A stretch of DNA of 64,000 nucleotides from positions 41,164 through 105,163 of the forward strand of contig CAYGPZ010000012.1 of assembly GCA_964352025.1 (NCBI GenBank), in the 5' to 3' direction. This document shows, piece by piece, positions 16,540-25,218 of this stretch (positions are counted from its first letter, which is position 1; each line of letters opens with the position of its first letter). Position numbers and translations under genes: made by a program. The notes under the pieces were generated by a model. It did not search any database. It was not told the DNA's origin and saw only the letters and a program-made list of their open reading frames with translations. This DNA comes from Hirschia sp964352025. Its GTDB lineage: Bacteria > Pseudomonadota > Alphaproteobacteria > Caulobacterales > Hyphomonadaceae.

Positions 16540-17370
16540 GTGCAGTCCGCCTTCCCTTCGATAATGGGTATTATCAATGTCACGCCAGATTCATTTTCTG
16601 ATGGCGGGCAATATACTGCTGCGGATATTGCAATCGAGCATGGGCTAAACCTTGTCGCAAAAGGTGCTGATTGGCTCGACATTGGAGGCGAAAGCACACG
16701 CCCCGGAGCTATGCCTGTTGAAGGCATGGAAGAGATTTCCCGTACACTGCCTGTCATCACTGGTCTTCGCGCGCATACAGATGCACTCATCTCTATTGAT
16801 ACGATGAAACCCGCAGTGGCTATTGCGGCTGTGCAAGCAGGAGCAGACATGTGGAATGATGTCAGCGCGGGCCGGTTTGCAGATGATAGTCTCGAAGTTG
16901 CAGCGCAACTTAAATGCAAATTATGCCTCATGCATATGCAAGGCGAACCACGCACAATGCAAGCTGCGCCGCGGTATGAAGATGTTGTGAGTGAAGTTGC
17001 AGACTTTCTGGTCACGCGCGCCAACAAAGCAATTAAAGCTGGCGTCAAACCCGGCAATATATGGATTGATCCGGGTATCGGCTTTGGCAAAAGACTAAGT
17101 CACAATATCGAGCTCGTAAATAATCTGGACAAGCTTATTCAAGCGACAGGCCTCCCCCTATTGTTTGGCGCATCTCGCAAGCGCTTTATTGCAGAAATTG
17201 ACCCGAGTGCAGACAATGCAAACCAACGCTTAGGTGGTTCAATTGCAGTCACTATGAGCGCCGCAAATCAAGGGGCTGATATTGTGCGCGTGCATGATGT
17301 CTATCAAACAAAGCAAGCTTTGCTGGTTCAAAAAAAACTATCTGACGCAGCAGATAAAGACGATATTTGA
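16540..17370 (+). CDS. folP: Dihydropteroate synthase FolP
   Basis: FolP condenses 6-hydroxymethyl-dihydropterin pyrophosphate with p-aminobenzoate in folate synthesis and is the sulfonamide target. The 276-residue protein has the two family signatures: INVTPDSFSDGGQ near the N-terminus and DIGGESTRPGA at about 47-57, plus the later WIDPGIGFGK segment and a SRKRF motif binding the pyrophosphate. The start is GTG at 16540, directly before the conserved first strand. In many proteobacteria folP is followed by glmM; here a TIR-domain gene and thiD follow instead. Confidence 0.96.
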   Translation: MQSAFPSIMGIINVTPDSFSDGGQYTAADIAIEHGLNLVAKGADWLDIGGESTRPGAMPVEGMEEISRTLPVITGLRAHTDALISIDTMKPAVAIAAVQAGADMWNDVSAGRFADDSLEVAAQLKCKLCLMHMQGEPRTMQAAPRYEDVVSEVADFLVTRANKAIKAGVKPGNIWIDPGIGFGKRLSHNIELVNNLDKLIQATGLPLLFGASRKRFIAEIDPSADNANQRLGGSIAVTMSAANQGADIVRVHDVYQTKQALLVQKKLSDAADKDDI

Positions 17371-17485
17371 AGCGCGCTCCCCTCGCTAAAATAGAATTTG
17401 ATGCACAATTCGAGAAATGACTTTATCCTGACATGTGTTATTGGCATTCTATGCCTACCAACATGCTAGCAAAGCAGGATATGTC

Positions 17486-18541
17486 ATGGCCGATATTTTT
17501 GTCTCTTACAAAAAAGAAGATGCAGGACGTGTTGTTCGCATAGTTGAAGGCCTGCGCGAAGCTGGTTTCACCGTATGGTGGGATCATGGAATTGCCCCGG
17601 GCGCTCAATGGGATCAGACGATCCAAAAAGAACTCAACGAAGCGAAAATGGTCATTGCGGTCTGGTCCGAACTATCAGTCAACGCACCATGGGTAAAAGA
17701 AGAAGCTGGCGTTGGTAAAGCGCGTGGGAAATTACTGCCTGTACGCATTGATGACGTCGATCCACCACTAGGATTTGGCCTCATTCAAATGGCCAACCTC
17801 ATCGACTGGGATGGTGATCAGGACGATCAACACTGGGAACATTTTCTAGCTGCCGTTAAAGCCACCCTATCTGGTGAGACCGTCAAAGGCTTAGAACGTC
17901 CGGTTAAGCGCAAGTCAGGCCTTGTCAAAATGTTGCCAATAATCGCGCTGGTCGCCTTGCTGGCTGGTGTCGGGATTTTTGTGCTCAATAAGCTTGATAG
18001 CATCGTTGGCTTATCTGTGGACTATGACGATGGAAATTCATCAGCCTATAATCGCGGCACTGCAGCACCCAGCGAAGCCGAGCAAGCGATGTTCAACAAA
18101 GCACAGACCAGCACACTCAAATCGGATTATCTGGATTATCTAAAAGTCTATTCCCAAGGCGCATTTGCCCAGCAGATCAGGGAAGAGATATTGCCGTTTT
18201 GTAGCTATGAGCAGAAAGACAAATGGATGCCCGTGCCCATGCCAGCCGGACAAATGATACGTGCCACGTCTGACACATCAGTTTATGATTTGGAAAAGCA
18301 AGTTTTCACGACCCGTGATGATGCATGTTCCACTGCGCAATCCAACTTTGAGCGCCAAGTCGACAAGCTTTGTAAAAACTTCACCTCGAACCCAAACACC
18401 CGTAATCCACAATTGACCGTAACACATGCAGACAAATGCGACTGTCAGGAATTTAACGGCGAATGGATATGTTTCACGGACTCAACATATGCATGTGCGT
18501 GGGAAACAAAATCCTTTGAAAATATTGAGGTCTGTAAGTGA
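17486..18541 (+). CDS. TIR-domain membrane protein
   Basis: This 351-residue protein starts at ATG 17486, with AGGA 7 bases upstream; the frame extends to a TTG at 17435. The N-terminal TIR domain (1-130) has FVSYKKED in the first strand, WWDHGIAPGAQW in the second region, and WVKEE (69-73), where Glu73 aligns with the catalytic Glu of NAD-cleaving TIR domains. One transmembrane helix follows (about 147-168) and then a Cys-containing domain of about 180 residues that I do not recognise, probably periplasmic. It could be an NADase or a scaffold. The stop overlaps the thiD GTG start, so expression is coupled to thiD. Defence or stress signalling are guesses. Confidence 0.8.
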   Translation: MADIFVSYKKEDAGRVVRIVEGLREAGFTVWWDHGIAPGAQWDQTIQKELNEAKMVIAVWSELSVNAPWVKEEAGVGKARGKLLPVRIDDVDPPLGFGLIQMANLIDWDGDQDDQHWEHFLAAVKATLSGETVKGLERPVKRKSGLVKMLPIIALVALLAGVGIFVLNKLDSIVGLSVDYDDGNSSAYNRGTAAPSEAEQAMFNKAQTSTLKSDYLDYLKVYSQGAFAQQIREEILPFCSYEQKDKWMPVPMPAGQMIRATSDTSVYDLEKQVFTTRDDACSTAQSNFERQVDKLCKNFTSNPNTRNPQLTVTHADKCDCQEFNGEWICFTDSTYACAWETKSFENIEVCK

Positions 18542-19392
18542 CCACTGAAGAAAAGCCGTTAGGCCGCGTACTATCAATTGCCGGATCAGATTCGGGTGGT
18601 GGCGCGGGCATTCAAGCAGATATCAAAACCATATCCATGCTTGGCGGATATGCAGCAACCGCGGTCACTGCACTAACCGTTCAAAATACGCAAGGCGTAA
18701 GCGGTATTATACCTGCGCCCGCTCAGGCCATTATCGCGCAAATTCACGCTGTGCTCTCTGACATTGGGGCTGATGCTATCAAGACAGGCATGTTGGGGGA
18801 TAAAAAACTCATAGAAGTCCTCGCCCAGACATTAGCCGATCACGCGCCGTCAATCCCGCGCATTGTTGATCCCGTCATGGTCGCAACTTCGGGTGACAAG
18901 CTGCTGCCTTCAGATGCGGTTGATACTGTGCGCGCTCTTATGGTGCCCGATTCAATCATCACCCCCAACGCTCCCGAAGCCGAACTCCTCACAGGCAAAT
19001 CAGTTCACGATCTAGATGGACAAAGACGTGCAGGAGAACGTCTATTAGAGGCAGGTGCGACCGCTGCGATTATCAAAGGTGGGCATGTTGATAGTGATAC
19101 AATTGTCGACCTCATCGCGACACCTGAAGGTGAGATATTCTGCGAACATGAGCGCATAGATTCCAACTCCACACATGGTACGGGCTGTACACTTTCGTCA
19201 GCACTAGCCACAGGAATAGCTCAAGGTCTTGCATTAGAGCCGGCATTCAGACGCGCTCAAACCTATGTTGCGCAGGCGATTATCTACGCTCCCAATTTAG
19301 GAAAAGGCAAAGGCCCCCTCAATCACGCATGGCCTATTCTTAATCCCGACTTGGCTCAAAAACTCCTGCGGCCGTTTAAGGCTTCAAAATAA
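18538..19392 (+). CDS. thiD: Hydroxymethylpyrimidine/phosphomethylpyrimidine kinase ThiD
   Basis: ThiD phosphorylates HMP and HMP-phosphate to supply the pyrimidine half of thiamine. The 284-residue ribokinase-family protein has AGSDSGGGAGIQAD near the N-terminus (substrate binding), DPVMVATSGDKLL, TPNAPEAELLTG and the anion-hole motif HGTGCTLSSALAT with the catalytic Asp-equivalent Cys/Gly loop. Start is GTG at 18538 overlapping the TIR gene stop (GTGA). The 3' end overlaps the convergent YdcZ-type gene by 17 bases. Confidence 0.95.
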   Translation: MTTEEKPLGRVLSIAGSDSGGGAGIQADIKTISMLGGYAATAVTALTVQNTQGVSGIIPAPAQAIIAQIHAVLSDIGADAIKTGMLGDKKLIEVLAQTLADHAPSIPRIVDPVMVATSGDKLLPSDAVDTVRALMVPDSIITPNAPEAELLTGKSVHDLDGQRRAGERLLEAGATAAIIKGGHVDSDTIVDLIATPEGEIFCEHERIDSNSTHGTGCTLSSALATGIAQGLALEPAFRRAQTYVAQAIIYAPNLGKGKGPLNHAWPILNPDLAQKLLRPFKASK

Positions 19393-19840
19393 GCCACGCC
19401 CCTAAAAAGAGCGCCGCGACACCTGCTAATTTTTCAACTGTAACAGGACGCACCTCTTGGCCAAAGGCACCAATATGATCAAACGCAAGTGCTGCGATAA
19501 GTTGACCCGCAAGCAATACTGCAAACCACACGGTAACCCCGACACGCGGTACACCAAATGCAGTTGACGCAACCATGTAAGACCCAGCAACGCCACCAAG
19601 TAATGCCCACCAAGGTGCCGATGACAAACGCGACATCGTCGGAAGTCCTTGGCCTGTCGCTAGTGTCAAAGTCAATAAAATCAGCCATCCGCCGGTAAAT
19701 GAAATAAGCGCCGCTTGCAGCGGGCTTCCCAACACCTGATTGAGCTTTCCATTAACCATGCCTTGCGCAGACACCAGCACGCCTCCGAAAAAAGCAGCGC
19801 CTAAAACTAAAAAACTAACCAATCCAGCTGAGTGCATCAT
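19376..19840 (-). CDS. YdcZ/DUF606-type DMT-superfamily membrane protein
   Basis: This 154-residue, very hydrophobic protein has about five transmembrane helices and a GKLNQVLGSPLQAALISF segment, characteristic of the small YdcZ (DUF606) branch of the drug/metabolite transporter superfamily. Five-helix members usually act as paired half-transporters. The C-terminus GVAALFLGAWLIL is also typical. It converges on thiD with a 17-base overlap. Substrate unknown. Confidence 0.8.
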   Translation of the reverse strand: MMHSAGLVSFLVLGAAFFGGVLVSAQGMVNGKLNQVLGSPLQAALISFTGGWLILLTLTLATGQGLPTMSRLSSAPWWALLGGVAGSYMVASTAFGVPRVGVTVWFAVLLAGQLIAALAFDHIGAFGQEVRPVTVEKLAGVAALFLGAWLILKP

Positions 19841-19984
19841 CTAACTTTCATAACGACAGCAAGTATAAGAGATATCACTTCCACATATTCAGCGGTTGAT
19901 CTATCGATTTATTCTGAACAATTTTCATTTATCCAATTCACAAACTCATTGCCGTTAATTCAATTAAGATTATTGGAACCAGAT

Positions 19985-20800
19985 ATGGCCAGCTATCCCT
20001 TCTACCAGATCGACGCATTCACCGACAAAGCACTTAAAGGCAACCCTGCTGCGGTCATGCCAATGGATGCCTTCTTATCTGAAACAGAAATGCAAGCGAT
20101 TGCGGCTGAAAACAACCTCGCTGAAACAGCCTTCATTGTTCCTGCAAAAGAAGACTGCTGGCAGATCAGGTGGTTCACGCCAACTAACGAAATCGAATTG
20201 TGCGGCCACGCGACATTAGCGAGTGCGCATACTCTTATCCAAACAGGAAAGGTGAATGGTCAAACAATCACTTTTCATACGCAAAAGAAGGGAGACCTGT
20301 TTGTCTCTCAGCTCGCTGATGGTCGTCTTGAAATGGATTTTCCTGCCCACGCAAGTTCACCTATTTCACCACCTCAGGAAGTTGCTGAGATTCTTGGTGA
20401 ATGGCCAAGCCGATCATGGTCAGGTCCATTTATGCTTGTTGAGATGGATACGCCTGAGCAAGTCAAAAATCTCAACCCAGATATGGAAATGCTCAAAAAG
20501 CTATCCTTTGGACATGTCGGTGATAAGGGCTGCCTCATCGTTAGCGCACGCAGCAAAGACGAGTATGATGTCGTGTCACGCGTTTTTGTTCCAGAACATG
20601 GCATTCCCGAAGATCCAGCAACAGGATCAGCACATTGCATGATCGCTCCCGTCTTTTCTGACAAGCTAGGGAAAGCAGAGCTTAATTGCTTTCAAGCCTA
20701 TCCAGGACGAGGCGGTGTTATCTCAACGCGCGTTGAGAATGACCGCGTAAAACTAATCGGACATTCGGTCACAGTCATAGAAGGTGTTTTTCACCTCTAG
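19985..20800 (+). CDS. PhzF-family isomerase-like protein
   Basis: From ATG 19985 the protein has 271 residues and starts like other PhzF/YddE proteins (YQIDAFTDKALKGNPAAV). Conserved features include the catalytic Glu in NNLAETAFI, the RWFTPTNEIELCGHATLA segment, and the C-terminal EDPATGSAHC motif. PhzF folds like diaminopimelate epimerase and catalyses isomerisations; most non-phenazine members have unknown substrates. The frame extends back to 19832, but those 51 residues look untranslated and lie in the divergent promoter region. Confidence 0.9.
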   Translation: MASYPFYQIDAFTDKALKGNPAAVMPMDAFLSETEMQAIAAENNLAETAFIVPAKEDCWQIRWFTPTNEIELCGHATLASAHTLIQTGKVNGQTITFHTQKKGDLFVSQLADGRLEMDFPAHASSPISPPQEVAEILGEWPSRSWSGPFMLVEMDTPEQVKNLNPDMEMLKKLSFGHVGDKGCLIVSARSKDEYDVVSRVFVPEHGIPEDPATGSAHCMIAPVFSDKLGKAELNCFQAYPGRGGVISTRVENDRVKLIGHSVTVIEGVFHL

Positions 20801-20820
20801 GCCTATAAATATACCGGTTA

Positions 20821-20869
20821 TTACGAAGATAATTTGATACTTGCTCAGAATTTCGAATTATCTTCGTAA
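20821..20869. repeat. Perfect 14-bp inverted repeat between the PhzF gene and serC
   Basis: TTACGAAGATAATT (20821-20834) and AATTATCTTCGTAA (20856-20869) are perfect inverted copies separated by 21 bases, beginning 20 bases after the PhzF stop. No clear U-tract follows. It may be a transcription-end hairpin or a protein-binding site upstream of the serC leader. Confidence 0.6.
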
Positions 20870-20907
20870 ATTAATCACTTGATATTTTCCTGCATTTAAG
20901 AGACAAG

Positions 20908-20970
20908 CCACGTGGGCCAAGCGTCCCCAACGGCGCTCAGCCTATCTGTAAGGATAGGAGTACAATTCAG
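20908..20970 (+). promoter_or_regulatory. serC leader with two tandem hairpins (serC RNA motif)
   Basis: Two short hairpins precede the serC start. AGCGTC (20920-20925) pairs with GGCGCT (20932-20937) across loop CCCAAC, and CCTATC (20941-20946) pairs with GATAGG (20953-20958). The second stem covers part of the AGGAG ribosome site (20956-20960). This layout matches the known alphaproteobacterial serC motif, a conserved leader thought to control serC translation; I identify it by arrangement and position, not by a covariance search. Confidence 0.65.
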
Positions 20971-22131
20971 ATGACGAACCTAACGACACCAGACGTGCGT
21001 CCTGCACGTGCCGAGTTTTCTTCAGGGCCATGTGCCAAACGTCCAGGTTGGACACCGGCTGCACTTGAAGATGCACCAAATGGCCGCTCACACCGCGCCA
21101 AAATCGGTAAAGCCAAACTAAAACTCACAATCGATAAATCCGCAGAACTTCTTGGCCTGCCTGAAGGCTACCGCCTTGGTATTATGGCTGGTTCTGACAC
21201 AGGCGCTATCGAAGCCGCTATGTGGTCTATGCTAGGCCCCCGCCCAGTAGATGTATTTGCTTGGGAAAGTTTCGGAAATGACTGGGTCACAGACGTCACA
21301 AAACAGCTAAAAGTAGACGCAGAAGTCCACACAGCTGATTATGGTCAATTGCCAGACCTAACTAAAGCTCGCAAAGAAGCAGACGTTATATTCACATGGA
21401 ACGGAACAACATCCGGTGTGAAAGTACCAAACGCTGACTGGATTTCTGACGACCAAGAAGGCTTGGTTTTCTGTGACGCGACTTCAGCCGTTTTCGCCCA
21501 AGATCTAGACTGGAAAAAACTAGATGTTGTGACGTATTCTTGGCAGAAAGTTTTGGGTGGTGAAGGTGCACACGGTATCCTTATCCTATCGCCTAAAGCT
21601 GTTGAGCGTCTTGAGACATTCACACCAGACCGCCCTCTTCCAAAGCTTTTCCGCATGACGAAAAAAGGCAAGTTGAACGAAGGCATTTTCCAAGGTGCCA
21701 CAATCAACACACCTTCAATGCTGGCTGTTGAAGACTGTCTAGACGCCCTAAACTGGGTTGAAGGTCTTGGCGGTGTAAAAGCCACTATGGCCCGCGCTGA
21801 TGCAAACTTAGCCGCAGTTGAAAAATTCGTTACTGGTTCAGACTGGGCAGACTTCCTTTGTGAAGACCCAGCCACGCGTTCAAACACTTCTGTGACTTTG
21901 AAAATCACAGATGCGCGCGTAGCCAACCTTGAGACGGCTGATCAACAAGCATTCGTGAAAAAGCTAACTGGCCTTCTAGATAAAGAAGACGTGGCTTATG
22001 ACATTGCTGGTTACCGCGATGCACCTCCGGGACTTCGCATCTGGTGTGGGGCTACGGTCGACGCTTCTGACCTTGAAAAACTAGGTCCGTGGTTAGACTG
22101 GGCATTCCAGACAGCAGTTTCAGAGCTCTAG
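20971..22131 (+). CDS. serC: Phosphoserine aminotransferase SerC
   Basis: SerC transfers an amino group from glutamate to 3-phosphohydroxypyruvate in serine biosynthesis, using PLP. The 386-residue protein belongs to the class-V fold; the SWQKVLGGEGAHG segment holds the PLP lysine and the early PARAEFSSGPCAKRPGW is the conserved N-terminal substrate region of the alphaproteobacterial/archaeal SerC type. It is first in an operon with a GNAT gene (15 bases later) and serA, placing two of three serine-pathway enzymes together. A structured leader probably regulates translation. Confidence 0.97.
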   Translation: MTNLTTPDVRPARAEFSSGPCAKRPGWTPAALEDAPNGRSHRAKIGKAKLKLTIDKSAELLGLPEGYRLGIMAGSDTGAIEAAMWSMLGPRPVDVFAWESFGNDWVTDVTKQLKVDAEVHTADYGQLPDLTKARKEADVIFTWNGTTSGVKVPNADWISDDQEGLVFCDATSAVFAQDLDWKKLDVVTYSWQKVLGGEGAHGILILSPKAVERLETFTPDRPLPKLFRMTKKGKLNEGIFQGATINTPSMLAVEDCLDALNWVEGLGGVKATMARADANLAAVEKFVTGSDWADFLCEDPATRSNTSVTLKITDARVANLETADQQAFVKKLTGLLDKEDVAYDIAGYRDAPPGLRIWCGATVDASDLEKLGPWLDWAFQTAVSEL

Positions 22132-22146
22132 GGAGTTTTTGGGACG

Positions 22147-22665
22147 ATGATCACACTTCGTCTCGCCAAACAGGAAGATGCACTTTTGCTGCGGGAATGG
22201 GATAAACGCCCTCACCTGCAGCACTCTTCTGATCCCGATGAAGATTGGGAATATGAAGAACAACTCGCAATCAACCCAATTTGGAGAGACTGGTGGATGG
22301 CTGAACTGGCAGGTCGCCCAATCGGATTTCTACAAATCATGATTTTGGGCGAAGATCCTGATGATTATTGGGATTGGAGTAAAAACACACCCCGCACAGC
22401 AACAGCCATTGATATCTGGATTGGTGAACCTGACTGCCTAAACAAAGGCTATGGCTCCCAAATGATGAAGCAAGCGATAGAAAAATCATTTGCGGATCCT
22501 GCCATCACAGACATCTTCATCGACCCACTCGCATCAAATACAGCGGCACACCGCTTTTACGAGAAGTGCGGATTTTCTTTCGAAGAGACCCGCACCTTCG
22601 GAACCGACCATTGTTTTGTATTCAAGTTAAATCGCGCTGATTGGCGCAATGGAGATCTTAAATGA
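22147..22665 (+). CDS. GNAT-family N-acetyltransferase between serC and serA
   Basis: This 172-residue protein has the GNAT fold: an N-terminal ITLRLAKQEDALLLREWDKRPH, a central IDIWIGEPDCLNKGYGSQMMKQAI acetyl-CoA-binding region (the R/Q-x-x-G-x-G/A loop appears as NKGYGS) and C-terminal NTAAHRFYEKCGF. It resembles the aminoglycoside 6'-acetyltransferase-like branch, but resistance activity cannot be inferred. The stop overlaps the serA ATG by 4 bases, so it is translationally coupled inside the serine operon. Confidence 0.85.
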   Translation: MITLRLAKQEDALLLREWDKRPHLQHSSDPDEDWEYEEQLAINPIWRDWWMAELAGRPIGFLQIMILGEDPDDYWDWSKNTPRTATAIDIWIGEPDCLNKGYGSQMMKQAIEKSFADPAITDIFIDPLASNTAAHRFYEKCGFSFEETRTFGTDHCFVFKLNRADWRNGDLK

Positions 22666-24239
22666 CAATCAAAGTACTTATCGGCGACAGCCTTGCTCCT
22701 GGAGCAATCGACATTTTCAAAGCTCGCGGCATCGAAGTCGATGTTAAAGTAGGACTATCCCAAGAAGAACTTGCTGAAGTTATCGGTGAGTATGACGGTC
22801 TTGCTGTGCGTTCAGCATGTAAACCAAATGCAGCAGTATTTGAAAAAGCAACAAAGCTGAAAGTTGTTGGTCGCGCAGGTATTGGTGTGGACAATATCGA
22901 CATTCCTGCGGCAACAGCCAAAGGTGTGGCCGTTATGAACACACCATTTGGTAACGCTGTGACAACTGCAGAGCACGCAATTGCAATGCTCTTCTCAGCT
23001 GCACGCCAAATCCCTGCTGCATCTGCGCGCACACAAAATGGCGAATGGCCGAAGAAAGACTATGTTGGAACAGAATTGTTCTCAAAAACACTTGGTCTTA
23101 TTGGTGCTGGTAACATTGGTTCACTAGTCGCCGAACGCGCCCTTGGCCTTAAAATGAAAGTTGTCGCTTTCGACCCATTCCTAACAGAAGAACGCGCTGT
23201 TGAACTTGGTGTTGAAAAGGTTGAGCTAGAAGAACTTCTTGCTCGTGCTGACGCAATCACATTGCACACACCGCTGACAGACCAAACACGCAACATTCTT
23301 TCTCGTGAAAATCTAGAGAAAACGAAAAAAGGTATCATCATCGTCAACTGTGCCCGTGGTGGCCTTGTTGATGAAGCAGCCCTCAAAGACCTGCTAGACG
23401 CTGGTCACATCGGGGCTGCAGCGCTTGATGTGTTTGAAACAGAACCAGCCAAAGAACACGCTCTATTTGGTACACCCGGCTTTATTGCAACGCCTCACCT
23501 TGGTGCGTCTACTGTTGAAGCGCAAGACAATGTGGCTTTCCAAGTTGCTGAGCAAATGGCTGATTACCTTCTTACAGGTGCAGTATCAAACGCTTTGAAC
23601 ATGCCGTCTATCACAGCTGAAGAAGCGCCTCGCCTCAAACCATTTGCTGACCTTGCTGAAAAGCTTGGTGAGTTTGCTGGCCAGATATCAACTGAAGGCT
23701 TTGACGCTGTTGAAATCGATTATGAAGGTGAAGTTTGTGAACTAAACCGCAAACCACTAACGTCTGCTGCTCTTGCCGGAATCATGCGCGCATCTATGAA
23801 AGATGTGAACATGGTATCAGCACCAACTATTCTAAAAGATCGCGGTATTGATCTGAAAGAATCAACTGTTGAAGACAGCGCGACTTACGACAGCTTGATC
23901 CGCATTAAAGTACGCGTTGACGGCAAATGGCGCACAATTGCGGGTACAATCGCAAACGGCCAAAGCCGCATTGTGGCGATCAAAGATATGGCATTGGAAG
24001 CGAAATTCCGTCCATTTATTCTGTTCGTAAACAACAATGACGAACCTGGATTTATCGGTAGCCTTGGTTCTATTCTGGGTGAAGCTGGCGTCAACATCGC
24101 GACGTTCAACCTTGGACGTGAAGAAGAAGGCGGCGACGCAATTGCTATGGTTGGTATCGACCAAGAAATACCAGCAGAAGCAATGGCAAAAATCCAAGCT
24201 CTACCACAAGTGCGCTATGCCAAAGTCTTGAAGTTCTAG
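22662..24239 (+). CDS. serA: D-3-phosphoglycerate dehydrogenase SerA (long form with ACT domain)
   Basis: SerA oxidises 3-phosphoglycerate to 3-phosphohydroxypyruvate, the first step to serine. The 525-residue protein is the long type: a D-isomer 2-hydroxyacid dehydrogenase catalytic domain with the NAD motif GLIGAGNIGS, the VNCARGGLVDE segment, an intervening ASB domain, and a C-terminal ACT domain (NNDEPGFIGSLGSILGEAGVN) that senses serine in this type. It is the last gene of serC-GNAT-serA and is followed by a terminator. Confidence 0.97.
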   Translation: MTIKVLIGDSLAPGAIDIFKARGIEVDVKVGLSQEELAEVIGEYDGLAVRSACKPNAAVFEKATKLKVVGRAGIGVDNIDIPAATAKGVAVMNTPFGNAVTTAEHAIAMLFSAARQIPAASARTQNGEWPKKDYVGTELFSKTLGLIGAGNIGSLVAERALGLKMKVVAFDPFLTEERAVELGVEKVELEELLARADAITLHTPLTDQTRNILSRENLEKTKKGIIIVNCARGGLVDEAALKDLLDAGHIGAAALDVFETEPAKEHALFGTPGFIATPHLGASTVEAQDNVAFQVAEQMADYLLTGAVSNALNMPSITAEEAPRLKPFADLAEKLGEFAGQISTEGFDAVEIDYEGEVCELNRKPLTSAALAGIMRASMKDVNMVSAPTILKDRGIDLKESTVEDSATYDSLIRIKVRVDGKWRTIAGTIANGQSRIVAIKDMALEAKFRPFILFVNNNDEPGFIGSLGSILGEAGVNIATFNLGREEEGGDAIAMVGIDQEIPAEAMAKIQALPQVRYAKVLKF

Positions 24240-24285
24240 GGTTAACCTTGATCTTCTGACGAATTAAATTGTATACAATATAAAC

Positions 24286-24321
24286 AGCCCGTTGAGACCC
24301 AAAGTCTTGACGGGCTTTTTT
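24286..24321 (+). terminator. Rho-independent terminator after serA
   Basis: AGCCCGTTGAGAC (24286-24298) and GTCTTGACGGGCT (24304-24316) pair, with two G-T wobbles in the middle, around loop CCAAA and are followed by a run of T. It closes the serine operon. Confidence 0.88.
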
Positions 24322-24367
24322 GTAACAAACCAAGCATTTCCATTGTTAAATTCCTGGGGAGGAAAGA

Positions 24368-25183
24368 ATGACCGCTGATTTTGATATTCCTAAATTGGGC
24401 TATGGAACATGGAACCGTGATAAAGATGCGGCCTATCAAGGTGTGTTAGATGCCATAGAGATTGGATACACACATATCGATACCGCCCCGTCTTACCAGA
24501 ATGAAGATGCCGTCGGAAAAGCATTAAAAAACAGCGGGATAGATAGAGATTCAATTTTCGTAACCACCAAGGTCGACCCACACGATTATGGAGAAGGTGA
24601 AGTTCTTCCAGCTGTTAAAAAGTCTCTAGAAAAGCTTCAATTAGACAAGGTCGATCTGCTTGTTCTGCATTTTCCGTCTCTCTATGATAAATATCCGCTA
24701 GAAAGCTATGTCGCGCAATTTGTCGAAGTCTTCGATATGGGGTTAGCCCAACACATTGGCGTGTCTAACTTCACGATCAAACATATAGAGGAAAGCCGCC
24801 CTATATTTGCGGATCGCCCGATTTATACAAATCAGGTCGAAATTCACCCTTACATGCAAAACCGCCCTATCGTGGATTATTGCCAGTCTAATAATATTCA
24901 CTTGACGGCTTATTCTCCGCTCGCACGCGGTGCCATGGTCGACGACCCTGTTCTGGCCGAAATTGGAAAGAAGCATAACGCCTCTACAAGTCAGATTGCT
25001 TTGGCCTTTTTGCTCAATCTTGGGTACGCCGTTATTCCATCGTCAGATAAACGTCATCGCATCCAAGAAAATTTTGATGCTGGCAAGATTCAGCTTCCTC
25101 AGGAAGAAATGGCGAAAATTGCAAAACTAGAACGCGGTATGCGCCTAAACAATGCCGACTATTGCCCTAAATGGGATGAATAG
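24368..25183 (+). CDS. Aldo/keto reductase
   Basis: This 271-residue NADPH-dependent TIM-barrel oxidoreductase has the full catalytic tetrad: Asp38, Tyr43, Lys68 and His101 (motifs HIDTAPSY, TTKVDP, VLHFPS). The C-terminal IPSSDKRHRIQENFDA region is the cofactor-binding site. It resembles the 2,5-diketogluconate-reductase-like group. The ATG is preceded by GGGGAGGAAAG, an excellent ribosome site. Substrate is not predictable; a general carbonyl detoxification role is likely. It follows the serine-operon terminator and seems to be an independent unit. Confidence 0.93.
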   Translation: MTADFDIPKLGYGTWNRDKDAAYQGVLDAIEIGYTHIDTAPSYQNEDAVGKALKNSGIDRDSIFVTTKVDPHDYGEGEVLPAVKKSLEKLQLDKVDLLVLHFPSLYDKYPLESYVAQFVEVFDMGLAQHIGVSNFTIKHIEESRPIFADRPIYTNQVEIHPYMQNRPIVDYCQSNNIHLTAYSPLARGAMVDDPVLAEIGKKHNASTSQIALAFLLNLGYAVIPSSDKRHRIQENFDAGKIQLPQEEMAKIAKLERGMRLNNADYCPKWDE

Positions 25184-25218
25184 CCAAATTCGGTTTTTCA
25201 CCCCAGATAAAACGAAAC

